Program-made: the position numbers and the translations under genes
Source of the DNA: Nostoc sp. 'Lobaria pulmonaria (5183) cyanobiont'
Lineage (GTDB): Bacteria > Cyanobacteriota > Cyanobacteriia > Cyanobacteriales > Nostocaceae
Assembly: GCF_002949795.1 (NCBI RefSeq)
Contig: NZ_CP026692.1
Coordinates: 3,642,545 to 3,706,544, forward strand
Length of the DNA stretch: 64,000 nt
Reading direction: 5' to 3'
Shown here: positions 9,663-18,509 of the stretch, piece by piece
Numbering within the stretch: the first letter of the stretch is position 1
How the letters are laid out: each line of letters starts with the position of its first letter
Notes under the pieces: generated by a model
Told to the model about the DNA's origin: nothing
What the model saw: the letters and a program-made list of their open reading frames with translations, nothing else
Databases searched by the model: none

Positions 9663-11414
9663 TTACCGCAGTAATTCCTCAACTTGATGTTGGCTCCACA
9701 AAGTTCTGTATAAACCCTGTTGTTTTAAAAGTTCTAAGTGATTTCCAATCTGCATAATTTTTCCCTTTTCCATTACAAAAATTCGGTCAGCCGCCGCCGC
9801 TGCTGATAATTGGTGCGTAATAAAAATTACTGTTTTACGTTCAGTACCACTGGAGAGATTTTTGAGGATTTGCGTGGCTGTTTGATTATCCACACTAGAG
9901 AGAGCGTCATCCAAAATTAACACTGGAGCATTGACCAACATTGCTCGAGCCAAAGCAGTACGTTGCCGTTGACCGCCAGAAAGATTAATACCGCGTTCGC
10001 CAACAATAGTTTCATATTGCTGCGGAAAATTCTGAATTTCTGATTTAATTTGGGCAAGTTTAGCGACAGATTCTACCTGCTGTTGTTCGCTAACTGGATC
10101 GCCGTAGCGAATATTATTTTTGATTGTAGTGCTAAATAGAAAGCTATCTTGAGGAACGTAGGCGATCGCACCTCGTAAATCTGTCAAAGCGATCTTAGTA
10201 ATATCTAGCCCATCTAAAAACAATTGTCCTGATTCAATATCCAACAAGCGCGGTAAAGCATTGGCCAAAGTAGATTTCCCCGAACCAATTGCCCCAACAA
10301 TCGCTACAGTTTCTCCAGGAGCAATCGTAAAGTTAACATTTGCTAAAGCTGGAGTAGTGGAACCAGGGTAATTGTAGGTGAGATTTTTAGCTGTCAGTTC
10401 GCCTTTAAGTTCAGCCACTGGTAAATGTATGGCATCGGCTGTATCTTTAATTTTTGGTGTGACAGAGAGAATAGATTCAAGTCTATCGATACTAACTTCA
10501 CCGCGTTGGTAGGCAGTAATTGTGAATCCTAAAAGGGCAGTGGGAAAAACCAGGCGCTCTACATAAATTAACAGTGCTAAAAAATCGCCAACCTGAAGCG
10601 TCCCAGCAGACATCCGTGCCGACCCTAGCCAAATGATTACCAGTGAACTGATATTAGCTAGCCCGCCAATTAGCGGAAACAGTGTATTGCGGAGTTTTGC
10701 CAATTCCAGGTTAGCAGTCAATAGCTGCTGATTTTTCTTGGCAAAGGCTCGACGCTCGTTTGCTTCTTGAGCATAGATTTTAATTAAGGCAATGCCACTG
10801 ATATCCTCCTGGATGAGTTCGCTGATGTCAGAGAGTTGCTCTTGGACTGCTGCTTGTTGTTTGCGTAGGCGATCGCTAAACAGACTCACCAATAAGAGCA
10901 TAAAAGGGTACACTGCTAGGGCGGCTAGGGTGAGATCCACACTAATTGCCAGCATTACTGGCAGTGTCAGGGCGTAGGCAAACACCGTATTTGCCAAACT
11001 CAAGACCGCAAAACCCAATAACCGCTTGATATTGTCCACATCACTAGTAGCCCGACTAATCAAATCGCCAGCAGTATTACTGGCAAAATAAGCAGGCTCC
11101 AGCTTGAGTAAGTGTTCAAAAATCCGTTGTTTCAGGTCAAATTCCACCTGACGTCCCACCCCAAATAGCCAAATGCGTGATGCCATCCGCATTAGCCACA
11201 TCGCCGAACTGAGCAAGACAATGACTACTACGTAATGTAGTATTTGGTTCCATCTGAAGGTTGTCGAGAGTTTGTCAACACCAGCACGAATCAACCAAGG
11301 GATATAAACACCCAGTGCATTGACAGACAACAAAGCGAGAATGCCCAAGGAGGCTTCCCGCCAATGGGGTCGTAGGTAAGCACTGAGTTTAGCGATTCGT
11401 CGAGATTTTGCCAT
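9663..11414 (-). CDS. ABC transporter half-exporter (fused membrane and ATP-binding domains)
   Basis: A 583-residue type IV exporter half. An N-terminal six-helix membrane domain occupies about 20-310, and the ATPase domain about 335-583. It has Walker A GAIGSGKST (from 374), Q-loop PQDSFLF (421), signature LSGGQRQR (478-485), Walker B VLILDDALSSVD (498-509) and H-switch ITHQ. The residue after the Walker B aspartate is Asp where active exporters have the catalytic Glu. The same replacement is known in the degenerate half of heterodimeric exporters such as BmrC/BmrD and TM287/288. That suggests a partner half encoded elsewhere, as none is adjacent. The substrate is unknown; lipids, peptides or drugs are typical. 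Confidence 0.9.
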   Translation of the reverse strand: MAKSRRIAKLSAYLRPHWREASLGILALLSVNALGVYIPWLIRAGVDKLSTTFRWNQILHYVVVIVLLSSAMWLMRMASRIWLFGVGRQVEFDLKQRIFEHLLKLEPAYFASNTAGDLISRATSDVDNIKRLLGFAVLSLANTVFAYALTLPVMLAISVDLTLAALAVYPFMLLLVSLFSDRLRKQQAAVQEQLSDISELIQEDISGIALIKIYAQEANERRAFAKKNQQLLTANLELAKLRNTLFPLIGGLANISSLVIIWLGSARMSAGTLQVGDFLALLIYVERLVFPTALLGFTITAYQRGEVSIDRLESILSVTPKIKDTADAIHLPVAELKGELTAKNLTYNYPGSTTPALANVNFTIAPGETVAIVGAIGSGKSTLANALPRLLDIESGQLFLDGLDITKIALTDLRGAIAYVPQDSFLFSTTIKNNIRYGDPVSEQQQVESVAKLAQIKSEIQNFPQQYETIVGERGINLSGGQRQRTALARAMLVNAPVLILDDALSSVDNQTATQILKNLSSGTERKTVIFITHQLSAAAAADRIFVMEKGKIMQIGNHLELLKQQGLYRTLWSQHQVEELLR

Positions 11415-11660
11415 TAAAGCAATTGTGCAACTTTATCATCTAGATTAACTGCTAGTCCAAGAAGGTAGCTATACAGAGGAAATACCGCTTGTTATAAATT
11501 CAGCTTTTGTTACCTCTTTTAACTGGATAGTTATTGCCATTCATTACTAGTAGTCCATCACAGCAACTTTAATGAAGAAATAAGTTCGTAGTAAGGGCTT
11601 TAGTCCTTGGATGGAGCGCTCAAACGCTCACTACGAACCAAGCATTGTTCTCTTGCCTGA

Positions 11661-12311
11661 TTACCGCTGAACACGCAAGAACCTGTAAACTTCAATGAGA
11701 TAACTTTCCCAAGTTCTTGTTGTCAATTGCAACGTTTCCGAATTTGGTACAAAGTCTTCAAGTCGTAAACCGCGTGTGCGAATATCTTGAGGACTTCCTT
11801 GTAATAAATAGGGAGGCACTCTTAAATTATAAGAAAGAATGCTATCTCCCGTTACATCTGAGATGTTAGCTGTGGTAGGTTGCCCTAATGCCACCAGTGT
11901 CCCAGATGTTGGTGTAGCAGTTGCGACAGAGCTTTCACCTGTCATTGCTAGTGGCGCTCTATAAAGGAAATAGGCGACTGCTGGTGTACTTGCCAACAGC
12001 AAAATCGTCAGTGCCCAACCGATCAAGTATCCTCCTGGTTTCTCTATTCCACCTCCTTTGATTTTCTGAGCGGCAATAATCATCAGTAAAACAGAGGCTC
12101 CTAGAGGCTTGAGTGGAAAAGATAGCATCCTCCACAAGGACGCCACAGCAGGTTCATTGGGGTTAAGAAATGATAGGGCTACGATTACCAAGATAACGAC
12201 TAAGATTAATCGCCCGACAAAACTTCCAGAGGGATAAAATCGCTGGAACAGAGAATAGACGATAGTGCCAATCAGCAGCCACAGCAGTACCCGGCTTAAC
12301 AATAGAAACAT
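11661..12311 (-). CDS. Membrane protein of unknown function, four N-terminal helices
   Basis: A 216-residue protein. Four hydrophobic segments (about 2-20, 30-50, 66-86 and 96-116) are followed by an approximately 100-residue soluble tail that starts after residue 116 and ends with WESYLIEVYRFLRVQR. The first half (LLLSRVLLWLLIGTIVY and SFPLKPLGASVLLMI) resembles the membrane part that precedes the DUF218/YdcF domain in some cyanobacterial proteins. No DUF218 domain follows, so this is either a distinct short family or a truncated relative. It is monocistronic, with repeats on both sides. Confidence 0.65.
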   Translation of the reverse strand: MFLLLSRVLLWLLIGTIVYSLFQRFYPSGSFVGRLILVVILVIVALSFLNPNEPAVASLWRMLSFPLKPLGASVLLMIIAAQKIKGGGIEKPGGYLIGWALTILLLASTPAVAYFLYRAPLAMTGESSVATATPTSGTLVALGQPTTANISDVTGDSILSYNLRVPPYLLQGSPQDIRTRGLRLEDFVPNSETLQLTTRTWESYLIEVYRFLRVQR

Positions 12312-12690
12312 AGACTAACTCTCAAATTTTCTGGTGCAGTGAGCCAGTGTGGTGGTAAGGCAGTCCGTTTTGATCGGGGTTGCCCCCAGAAAAGACTGCT
12401 ATGCATGGTTTCCCTGCATAAAACAACTGGCGACTTCTTACTGATAGCGACGTTAGAAGCGTCACCCGTAAGGCTCAACCTAGAGGTTTCGGGAAATAGA
12501 TTTATTTTATTGTCAAATTGTAATCGTACTGTTTGACTTAAAATTTCTCAAACCTCACACCCAAAGACTACCGTCGTAGTGATTTTAGTGCAATTTTTTG
12601 ACACTGCGTCTATTATTTATAATTTTCCAGAAGAGTAATATGGCACCGATAAACTAAATTAATTAAGTAATCGACTTAAAAGGAAAAACT
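12312..12690. other. Spacer upstream of galE with repeat-type DNA
   Basis: The open frames at 12296-12536 read through repeat-type DNA that includes the dispersed string GTTAGAAGCGTCACCCG and do not look like genes. The galE promoter candidate lies at the right end. Confidence 0.45.
12598..12623 (+). promoter_or_regulatory. Candidate galE promoter
   Basis: A consensus -35 TTGACA (12598-12603) and a consensus -10 TATAAT (12618-12623) lie 68 bases before the galE start. The spacer is only 14 bases, short of the usual 16-18, so the assignment is tentative. An AAGGA ribosome site sits 7 bases before the ATG. Confidence 0.3.
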
Positions 12691-13689
12691 ATGTCGCCTG
12701 AAAAGCCTACTATTCTGGTAACGGGAGGAGCTGGATATATTGGTTCCCATACAGTGCTTGCTTTGAAGAAAGCGGGTTATAGCATTGTCATACTTGATAA
12801 TCTGGTCTATGGACATCGCGATTTAGTAGAAAAGGTTTTACAGGTAGAACTGATAATTGGGGACACAAGCGATCGCGCCTTGCTCGATCATCTATTTAAA
12901 ACCCACGATATTGCTGCGGTGATGCATTTTTCTGCTTATGCCTACGTAGGAGAATCTGTTACCGATCCGGCCAAATATTACCGCAATAACGTTCTTGGTA
13001 CTTTGACCCTGTTAGAAGCGATGCTGACAGCATCTGTAAAGAAATTTGTCTTTTCTTCTACCTGTGCCACCTACGGGGTACCGGAATTCGTGCCGATTCC
13101 AGAAACCCATCCCCAAAATCCGATTAATCCCTATGGCGCTACAAAGCTGATGGTAGAAAGGATTCTCTCTGATTTTGATGTCGCTTACGGTTTGCAATCA
13201 GTGCGTTTTCGCTATTTCAATGCTGCTGGTGCTAATCCCAATGGCTTACTGGGCGAGGATCACAACCCAGAAACCCATTTGATTCCCTTAGTGCTAATGA
13301 CAGCTTTAGGCAAACGAGAATCCATTTCAATTTTCGGCACTGATTACCCCACGCCCGATGGTACGTGTATTCGAGATTATATTCACGTTAATGACTTAGC
13401 AGATGCCCATATTTTGGGATTGGAATATTTATTAAAAGGTAGCGATAGCGAAGTTTTTAATTTGAGCAATGGCAGCGGCTTCTCCGTCAGAGAAGTCATT
13501 GCCGCAGTCGAAGACGTGACAGGAATTTCGATACCAGTAGAAGAACGCGATCGCCGTCCTGGCGATCCCCCAATTCTCATTGGCACCACCGAGAAAGCCA
13601 GAACAATCTTAGGCTGGCAACCTCAGTATCCATCCATCAAAGATATTGTCGCTCATGCGTGGCAGTGGCATCAAAAGCGACATAAATAA
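12691..13689 (+). CDS. galE: UDP-glucose 4-epimerase
   Basis: A 332-residue extended short-chain dehydrogenase that interconverts UDP-glucose and UDP-galactose with bound NAD, supplying galactose for polysaccharide and glycolipid synthesis. It has the NAD-binding motif TGGAGYIGSH (11-20), the active-site segment SSTCATYG (122-129) and the catalytic pair in PYGATK (Tyr148, Lys152). The GalE signature VRFRYFNAAGA and the C-terminal RRPGDPP loop are present. The length is normal. It stands alone; the neighbours are unrelated. Confidence 0.96.
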   Translation: MSPEKPTILVTGGAGYIGSHTVLALKKAGYSIVILDNLVYGHRDLVEKVLQVELIIGDTSDRALLDHLFKTHDIAAVMHFSAYAYVGESVTDPAKYYRNNVLGTLTLLEAMLTASVKKFVFSSTCATYGVPEFVPIPETHPQNPINPYGATKLMVERILSDFDVAYGLQSVRFRYFNAAGANPNGLLGEDHNPETHLIPLVLMTALGKRESISIFGTDYPTPDGTCIRDYIHVNDLADAHILGLEYLLKGSDSEVFNLSNGSGFSVREVIAAVEDVTGISIPVEERDRRPGDPPILIGTTEKARTILGWQPQYPSIKDIVAHAWQWHQKRHK

Positions 13690-13787
13690 GGGCATGGGGC
13701 AAAACAGTTCCCAGTGCTGAGTTCCCAGTGCTGAGTAAATAATTAAGATTTCCCACTCAGTACTCAGCGCTCAGCACTTAGCACTCC
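13690..13787. repeat. Inverted block of CAGTGCTGAGT-type repeats
   Basis: Two direct copies of CCCAGTGCTGAGT are followed by complementary copies (ACTCAGTACTCAGC, CTCAGCACTTAGCACT). The block can fold into a large hairpin between the convergent ends of galE and the CopC-like gene, where it might act as a bidirectional terminator. No clear T-run is present. Confidence 0.5.
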
Positions 13788-14489
13788 CTACTCCCCACCC
13801 CTCCTCATACTTTGCATGACGACAACTAAGATGCCAATAAATCCGAGAATTGGCAGTGCGATCGCCCAAGTCGGTAATTGTTGAGATTGACCCTCTACTA
13901 AATCACCGTTGACATCTCGCAGGTTTCGTGTATTTTGTGTAGACCCGCCTCCTGCCACAGTCACTTCAAATTTGAATTCAAAGGGTTTGAATCTTGCCCC
14001 AGAGACAGGTTTTCCATTTAGTTGCAATTCATAAAGACCTGGTTTGGGAAAGACAACTTCTGCACCTGGGATACCTCGATAGCGTTCGGCTGCTACAGGT
14101 TCTAACTGTGGTTCTAACAGCGGTGGCTCTCCAACTGCATAAGGTTCGGCATAAACAGCCAACCGACAATTACACTGTGACAGCGGAATCACTTTTCCAC
14201 CTCTGCGGGTAAGTGCAAACCAGGCTTGGCTTGGTTCTCCAGCACGGGGATTATCATTTGGTTCAATGTGGAGAGTGCCGCCGACATCTCCAGCTACTTC
14301 TACCTTATGAGCAAAAGCAGGGTAAAGATTAGTTATTGATATAACTAAGCAACTCAGGAATAATAAATACTTTATTGTTCCTTGATTCTTCCAGAAAATG
14401 CCTTTGAGGGGGTAACGTCTCTGTTCTTGACTCGTTAGAATAGAGCCAGAAAATAAGGATGATTTACCGCGATTTGGTTGGGGGAACAT
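13788..14489 (-). CDS. Secreted/anchored CopC-like protein, probable partner of the TauE-type gene
   Basis: A 233-residue protein. After a long basic N-terminus comes a signal-like helix (YLLFLSCLVISITNLYPAFA), so the mature protein would start AHKVEVAGDVGG; an N-terminal His after Ala-His resembles CopC-type copper proteins. The body looks beta-rich and immunoglobulin-like (PSQAWFALTRRGGKVIPL, KPGLYELQLNGKPV) with a CNC pair. A C-terminal helix (IALPILGFIGILVVVMQSM) with basic end would anchor it in the membrane. It lies 43 bases downstream of the TauE/SafE-type gene on the same strand, so co-transcription is likely. Metal handling is inferred from the His start and the context, not shown. 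Confidence 0.7.
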   Translation of the reverse strand: MFPQPNRGKSSLFSGSILTSQEQRRYPLKGIFWKNQGTIKYLLFLSCLVISITNLYPAFAHKVEVAGDVGGTLHIEPNDNPRAGEPSQAWFALTRRGGKVIPLSQCNCRLAVYAEPYAVGEPPLLEPQLEPVAAERYRGIPGAEVVFPKPGLYELQLNGKPVSGARFKPFEFKFEVTVAGGGSTQNTRNLRDVNGDLVEGQSQQLPTWAIALPILGFIGILVVVMQSMRRGGE

Positions 14490-14525
14490 AAAACTTTTCT
14501 ACGGCTAACTTGGACCAAAAAAAGC

Positions 14526-14557
14526 GCGATGCCTACGGCAAGGGCTTCGCCCTACGC
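14526..14557. repeat. Small dispersed palindromic repeat, copy 2, overlapping a gene end
   Basis: GCGATGCCTACGGC, AAGGG and CTTCGCCCTACGC form a copy of the dispersed palindrome. On the minus strand it encodes the last residues and stop of the TauE/SafE-type protein (14533-15759). Confidence 0.75.
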
Positions 14558-15759
14558 ACTAGCAAGACACTGAGAGTAACAATTACCATCAGTACTGCCG
14601 CTAATTTATTTCCCCAAGTTGATTGCAAGGAACCCAGGTAATGGGAACCAATCAACACAGTATGAATGGCACTCAAGAGCAAAGCTGGCACACCCAATAG
14701 ATGAATCTGTCGCCAACGCTTGCCCAAAGATTTTTGCAACGATTCCCAACTTGTAAAAGCGGCGGGGGACATTAATACCAATGCTACAGCACCCGCAGCC
14801 ATCCCCCACTGAAATTCTGGTGGCAGAAAAGAAAAGGCGGCAAAATTCCATTGCAATGAGTGTTCTATCATGTGGAAGGTGTGAACCACAGAAAGCACAA
14901 AAGATCCCACTCCCAAGCCGCGGCGGTAACGCAGTGGTGAAGCCCACAAGCCACTAATCGGACGCGCAATTAACGCCAAAATTAAGCAGATTAAGGCGGC
15001 GTGTCCGGTATAATCTACCATTGTGTCACCAGTCCGCAGCAAGGTAATGACGCCAATGGTGAGTGTTACCCAACCGCCTAATCGAAACAACTGACTGCGC
15101 CTGTCTTTACTTACCAAAGATGTGGTAACGCCTACACCTAGCATCGTGGGCAAGGTTCCCAAGCCAAAAGCCAGCATAGTAGCTGTACTCATCCATAAAT
15201 TGCCAGTTTCAGCGGCTTTAATTTGGGCAGCATACAAAAAACCACAGGGCATTAAACCCCAAGTCATCCCTAAAAGCATTGGCGTCCACCATTTGGTTTT
15301 TAAGGAAAGTTTAACCATTCCTCTGCTGAGGCGATCGTGTAAACTACCTTGCAATAGGGGATGTAACACGGGAATGCGCGGTAGTAAATCGGGTTTTACT
15401 TGTCCTAAGCCAAACCAAATCAACATCACACCAGTCAGAATTGCCATCCAGCGCCGGAAGTCGCTGCCAATACCTGCTAGCTGTCCACCTTGCAGCAATA
15501 CCGAACCTAGCGCCCCAATGCCAGCACCAACTAGAGCATAGCTCAACATCCGCCCCAGGTTTAGTAGGATATGAAATTTTAATTGCTGTTGCCAAGTATC
15601 GGGTTTTTCTAAGGTTAATGTCCGTCCCAAGGAGACTGTTTGTGGACTTTTTGGCTGATGAGACAGAGAAAATGCCACTGTTAGCGGGCCACACATCCCA
15701 AAGCAATGTCCAAAACTCCCCAGGAACCCCAGGATTGCGATCAGCAACAAATCTACCAT
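14533..15759 (-). CDS. TauE/SafE-type (UreH/DsbD-like) membrane protein with an extra heme-reductase-like membrane half
   Basis: A 408-residue polytopic membrane protein. Residues 1-250 match the family annotated as sulfite exporter TauE/SafE or cytochrome c biogenesis transmembrane protein: GSFGHCFGMCGPLTVAFSL at the N-terminus and TWGLMPCGFLYAAQ in the middle, both with conserved cysteines. The second half (about 255-405) adds more helices with paired histidines (VVHTFHMIEHS; RWRQIHLLGVPALLLSAIH), reminiscent of ferric-reductase-like heme membrane domains. In bacteria the first domain is linked to metal or thiol transport. Here it precedes a CopC-like protein, which suggests metal or redox export. 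The last seven residues (RRAKPLP) and the stop come from a dispersed repeat. Confidence 0.75.
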   Translation of the reverse strand: MVDLLLIAILGFLGSFGHCFGMCGPLTVAFSLSHQPKSPQTVSLGRTLTLEKPDTWQQQLKFHILLNLGRMLSYALVGAGIGALGSVLLQGGQLAGIGSDFRRWMAILTGVMLIWFGLGQVKPDLLPRIPVLHPLLQGSLHDRLSRGMVKLSLKTKWWTPMLLGMTWGLMPCGFLYAAQIKAAETGNLWMSTATMLAFGLGTLPTMLGVGVTTSLVSKDRRSQLFRLGGWVTLTIGVITLLRTGDTMVDYTGHAALICLILALIARPISGLWASPLRYRRGLGVGSFVLSVVHTFHMIEHSLQWNFAAFSFLPPEFQWGMAAGAVALVLMSPAAFTSWESLQKSLGKRWRQIHLLGVPALLLSAIHTVLIGSHYLGSLQSTWGNKLAAVLMVIVTLSVLLVRRAKPLP

Positions 15760-16287
15760 AAAAAAAGTCCCGAGATTCTGAGTTATGAGTCCTGAGTGTC
15801 CGAATAAAGATGTTGAAGAAGTAATAAGAAATTTTTTCTTTTCTTCTTTACTTAGTACTCAACACTCCTCTAGTGCGGAACTGTAAGTGAAGTTGCGATC
15901 GCTGTCAAAAGACAAAGCGTCAAACTTGATGTTTACAATAAATCCTATTCCTAAAGGTGGATATCTGCAATGTGATTTTAGGGACTTTTAGATCCCCCCT
16001 AACCCACGCCAGTCACTCCACTTGGGGAGACCCCAAGACCGCGCTGGCTCCCCTTAAAAAGGTGGGAACCGGAATCAAAGTCCCCTTTATAAGGCAGGGC
16101 TGCTTTATTCCATACGATGAATGAGTTTGTCAATATCATGAGAGATAAGTCTTTGGGCAATTGTGATGGAAGTATAACCATTTCAACGAAGTGTAAACTT
16201 TTGTGACATGTGTGCTGCTAATAAACGCTAGTTAGAGGTAATGTTAGTTGATTACAAAATCAACGCAGTAATTTTTCACTATCAACT
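15760..16287. other. Spacer with a C-rich dispersed repeat
   Basis: At about 15985-16100 there are alternating CCCCCCTAA, CCCCTTAAAAAGG and CCCCTTTATAAGG blocks. They resemble a degenerate dispersed repeat of which another version lies at 17060-17150. It is bounded on the left by short dispersed strings and on the right by the promoter region of the 203-residue secreted protein. No gene is supported. Confidence 0.5.
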
Positions 16288-16899
16288 ATGAAGACTATAA
16301 ATAAAGTAATTGCTTGTACTACAGCTTTAACATTAGGTATTGCACCTAACTGCCTTGCTAGTACTTTCACTCCAGTTAATTGGACAATATCTGGGCCTGG
16401 AACAACTAATACCCAACAAGTCAATCTAGATGAATATAATTTAAGTTATAATCTACCTGGGACAGAAGGTTTTGATACAAACACTTGGACAATTTCGACA
16501 GTAGCAAATGCTGATGGTAATTATAATTTTGACTGGAACTATACAGGTTTCCATTCTTACTACGAGGTAACAGCCTTCCTCAATACTTTTAATCCAAACA
16601 CAACTTTATACAGCGCGGGGCCGACTGACTGCTGTAGTTCCCCTTCTGCTGGATTTAATGAATCTGGTAGTTATACTTTTAGCAATATTTCTGCTGGTCA
16701 AACATTTGGCTTTACAGTGGGTGGTAGTCATTTTGATTCTGCACTTAGACTTGAAGGAAATTTAAATTTAAAACAAATTGCCGATCCAGTTTCTGTTCCC
16801 GAAAATAATTCTATCGTTCCTCTCATTACTCTGGGATTATTTGGAGCTTATAGCACTTTAAGAAAAAAAGAACTACAAACTAAATTAACTAGAATTTAA
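16288..16899 (+). CDS. Secreted protein with PEP-CTERM-like C-terminus
   Basis: A 203-residue protein. The N-terminus (MKTINKVIACTTALTLGIA, then NCLA) is a signal peptide. The body is rich in Ser, Thr, Asn and aromatic residues, as in extracellular beta-sandwich proteins, and includes a Cys-Cys pair in TDCCSSPSAGF. The C-terminus (SVPENNSIVPLITLGLFGAY, then basic STLRKK) has the layout of a PEP-CTERM sorting tail: short motif, helix, basic end. The motif reads VPEN, not VPEP. It would be exported and then processed by an exosortase, or simply membrane-anchored. The function is unknown. It is monocistronic. Confidence 0.65.
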   Translation: MKTINKVIACTTALTLGIAPNCLASTFTPVNWTISGPGTTNTQQVNLDEYNLSYNLPGTEGFDTNTWTISTVANADGNYNFDWNYTGFHSYYEVTAFLNTFNPNTTLYSAGPTDCCSSPSAGFNESGSYTFSNISAGQTFGFTVGGSHFDSALRLEGNLNLKQIADPVSVPENNSIVPLITLGLFGAYSTLRKKELQTKLTRI

Positions 16900-17013
16900 A
16901 GCCTTAAAACGCCAGTTAAAAGCCAAGTCAAACTAACTTTCACATCGCCCAAAAACTGCCCAAAACCCATCAAACCAATCTAACCAACCCTTCCCAACCT
17001 AACCAACCTTCTA

Positions 17014-17189
17014 AGAGGTTGTTTGAAAAATAGTTGGCTGTAATTTTAATCACATTATTACCCCCCTTAATCCCCCCTTGTAAAGGTGGGAAACAATAAA
17101 AATCTGGTTCCCTCGCCTTGTAAAGGGGAGGGTTAGGGTGGGGTAAAAAATATTTGATACATCAATTATGACTTTTCAAACATCCTCTA
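17014..17189. mobile_element. MITE-like element with AGAGGTTGTTTGAAAA inverted ends
   Basis: The left end AGAGGTTGTTTGAAAA and the right end TTTTCAAACATCCTCT are inverted repeats with one mismatch over 16 bases, enclosing 144 bases without a coding frame. The same ends bound a different interior at 63163-63307. The interior carries C-rich blocks like those at 16 kb. It is non-autonomous; the parent transposase is not in the window. Confidence 0.7.
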
Positions 17190-17346
17190 ACACCAGGGCT
17201 GTTTCATTCCCTAAAACAGGTAAAATTGCAAGAGTTCAGGGGATAAAAATCATGGGTGCTTCTCTAGTTGAACAATAGTTTAGCAAGACTGGTTAAAGAA
17301 TACAAGAATGAATTTCACCCTTTGATTAAGTCGGTAGTGCAATGGC
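17190..17346 (+). other. Broken coding-like stretch after the MITE
   Basis: Directly after the MITE, a frame from about 17190 reads AVSFPKTGKIARVQGIKI and ends at a stop near 17278. In another frame RLVKEYKNEFHPLIKSVV runs to a stop at 17349-17351. Together they look like a frameshifted gene remnant cut off by the element. I do not recognise the family, and the evidence is weak. Confidence 0.2.
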
Positions 17347-17376
17347 TCTAGAGTTAATACTGACTCTAGATTTTTT
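17347..17376 (+). terminator. Rho-independent terminator-like hairpin
   Basis: TCTAGAGT and ACTCTAGA form a perfect 8-bp stem around an 8-base loop, followed by six T. It points rightwards, so it would end a plus-strand transcript from the 17.2 kb stretch. There is no intact gene there to terminate. Confidence 0.5.
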
Positions 17377-17471
17377 ACCATTGCCTACAAATTTCTCTAA
17401 CTTATAAATTTCCCCGATTTTTGGTGTTTTTAGCCTTTCCAGATAGATCGACAAGTTGAGCACGCATCGGG

Positions 17472-18395
17472 TTAAGCATTGATTTGAAGCACGATTTTGC
17501 CCTGGACATGACCGCCCTGACTCAATTCTTGAGCTTGACGGGCTTCAGATAAAGAAAAGGTCTGAGCAACAACCGTCTTAAGCTGCCCGGAATCGAGTAA
17601 ACTAGCAATTTCCTCTAGCAGCGAGGCCGAGGGTTTCATATTCATCATCTCTGCACGGATACCTACTTCTTGAGCTTTTTGAGTATTCGGGGGAGCGGCG
17701 GTTGAAACCAGAATGCCACCCGGCTTCAGCACTGAATAAGACCGCGCTTGTGTGTCGCCACCTAACGTATCTAGAACTACATCGACATTCTCAACAACTT
17801 CTTCAAAGGGTGTTGCTTTGTAGTCAATCGCTTGATCTGCACCCAGAGATCGGACAAATTCTGTATTCGCGGCTGAGGCAGTTCCAATGACGTGCGCTCC
17901 TTTCCATTTAGCAAACTGTACCGCGAATATGCCAACTCCACCCGATGCCGCATGAATCAGAACGGTTTGACCAGGCTTGAGATCAGCACGATCAAACAAC
18001 CCTTGATAGGCGGTCATTGCTACCATCGGCACCGATGCCGCTTGCACAAAATCCAGTGTCTTTGGCTTGAGGGCGATCGCATCTTGTGGAGCCGTAGCGA
18101 ACTGGGCATAAGCTCCCATTCGCAGTTCACCATAAACTGCTTGACCAACTTGGAATGCTTTGACATCAGTGCCGATCGCTTCTACAATGCCTGCAACATC
18201 CATTCCAGGCGTGAATGGCAAAGGCATTGGAAAAAACTCTTTCATGTAGCCTGCCCGGATTTTCCAATCGAGCGGATTGACTCCAGCCGCCTGAACCCGA
18301 ATTAGCACTTCATTCGGTTGTAGTTCGGGTTGCGCTATAGTTTCCAGTGTCAGCGCGTCTGACTCACCATAGTTATGAACGCGAATTGCTTGCAT
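17472..18395 (-). CDS. NADPH-dependent MDR oxidoreductase (quinone oxidoreductase type)
   Basis: A 307-residue, full-length member of the zinc-independent MDR group. The N-terminal GroES-like part (MQAIRVHNYGESDALTLETI, and GVNPLDWKIRAG) is followed by the NADP-binding motif HAASGGVGIFAVQFAKWKGA (about 148-167) and the C-terminal segment GGHVQGKIVLQI typical of these enzymes. No zinc-binding cysteines are seen. It probably reduces quinones or alpha,beta-unsaturated carbonyls in the cytosol; the substrate is not known. It stands alone, divergent from nothing, with about 115 bases to the transketolase end. Confidence 0.92.
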   Translation of the reverse strand: MQAIRVHNYGESDALTLETIAQPELQPNEVLIRVQAAGVNPLDWKIRAGYMKEFFPMPLPFTPGMDVAGIVEAIGTDVKAFQVGQAVYGELRMGAYAQFATAPQDAIALKPKTLDFVQAASVPMVAMTAYQGLFDRADLKPGQTVLIHAASGGVGIFAVQFAKWKGAHVIGTASAANTEFVRSLGADQAIDYKATPFEEVVENVDVVLDTLGGDTQARSYSVLKPGGILVSTAAPPNTQKAQEVGIRAEMMNMKPSASLLEEIASLLDSGQLKTVVAQTFSLSEARQAQELSQGGHVQGKIVLQINA

Positions 18396-18509
18396 TATCT
18401 TATTTACCTAAATTGTTATAGTGTGTCAAAGTTGATGTGTTCAGCAACCTGACTTTTCCGGTTAAGTCCACAGAAAGAGCCGCAAGTCGCCCGTTGCCAT
18501 GATGCGATG

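Noticed and set aside
12339..12536. 65-codon ORF upstream of galE
   Set aside because: It reads through repeat-type DNA and its codon use is unlike the neighbours.
15122..15761. Long ORFs on the plus strand opposite the TauE/SafE-type gene
   Set aside because: They are frame shadows of a well-supported membrane protein and are rich in Pro, Arg and Ser without structure.
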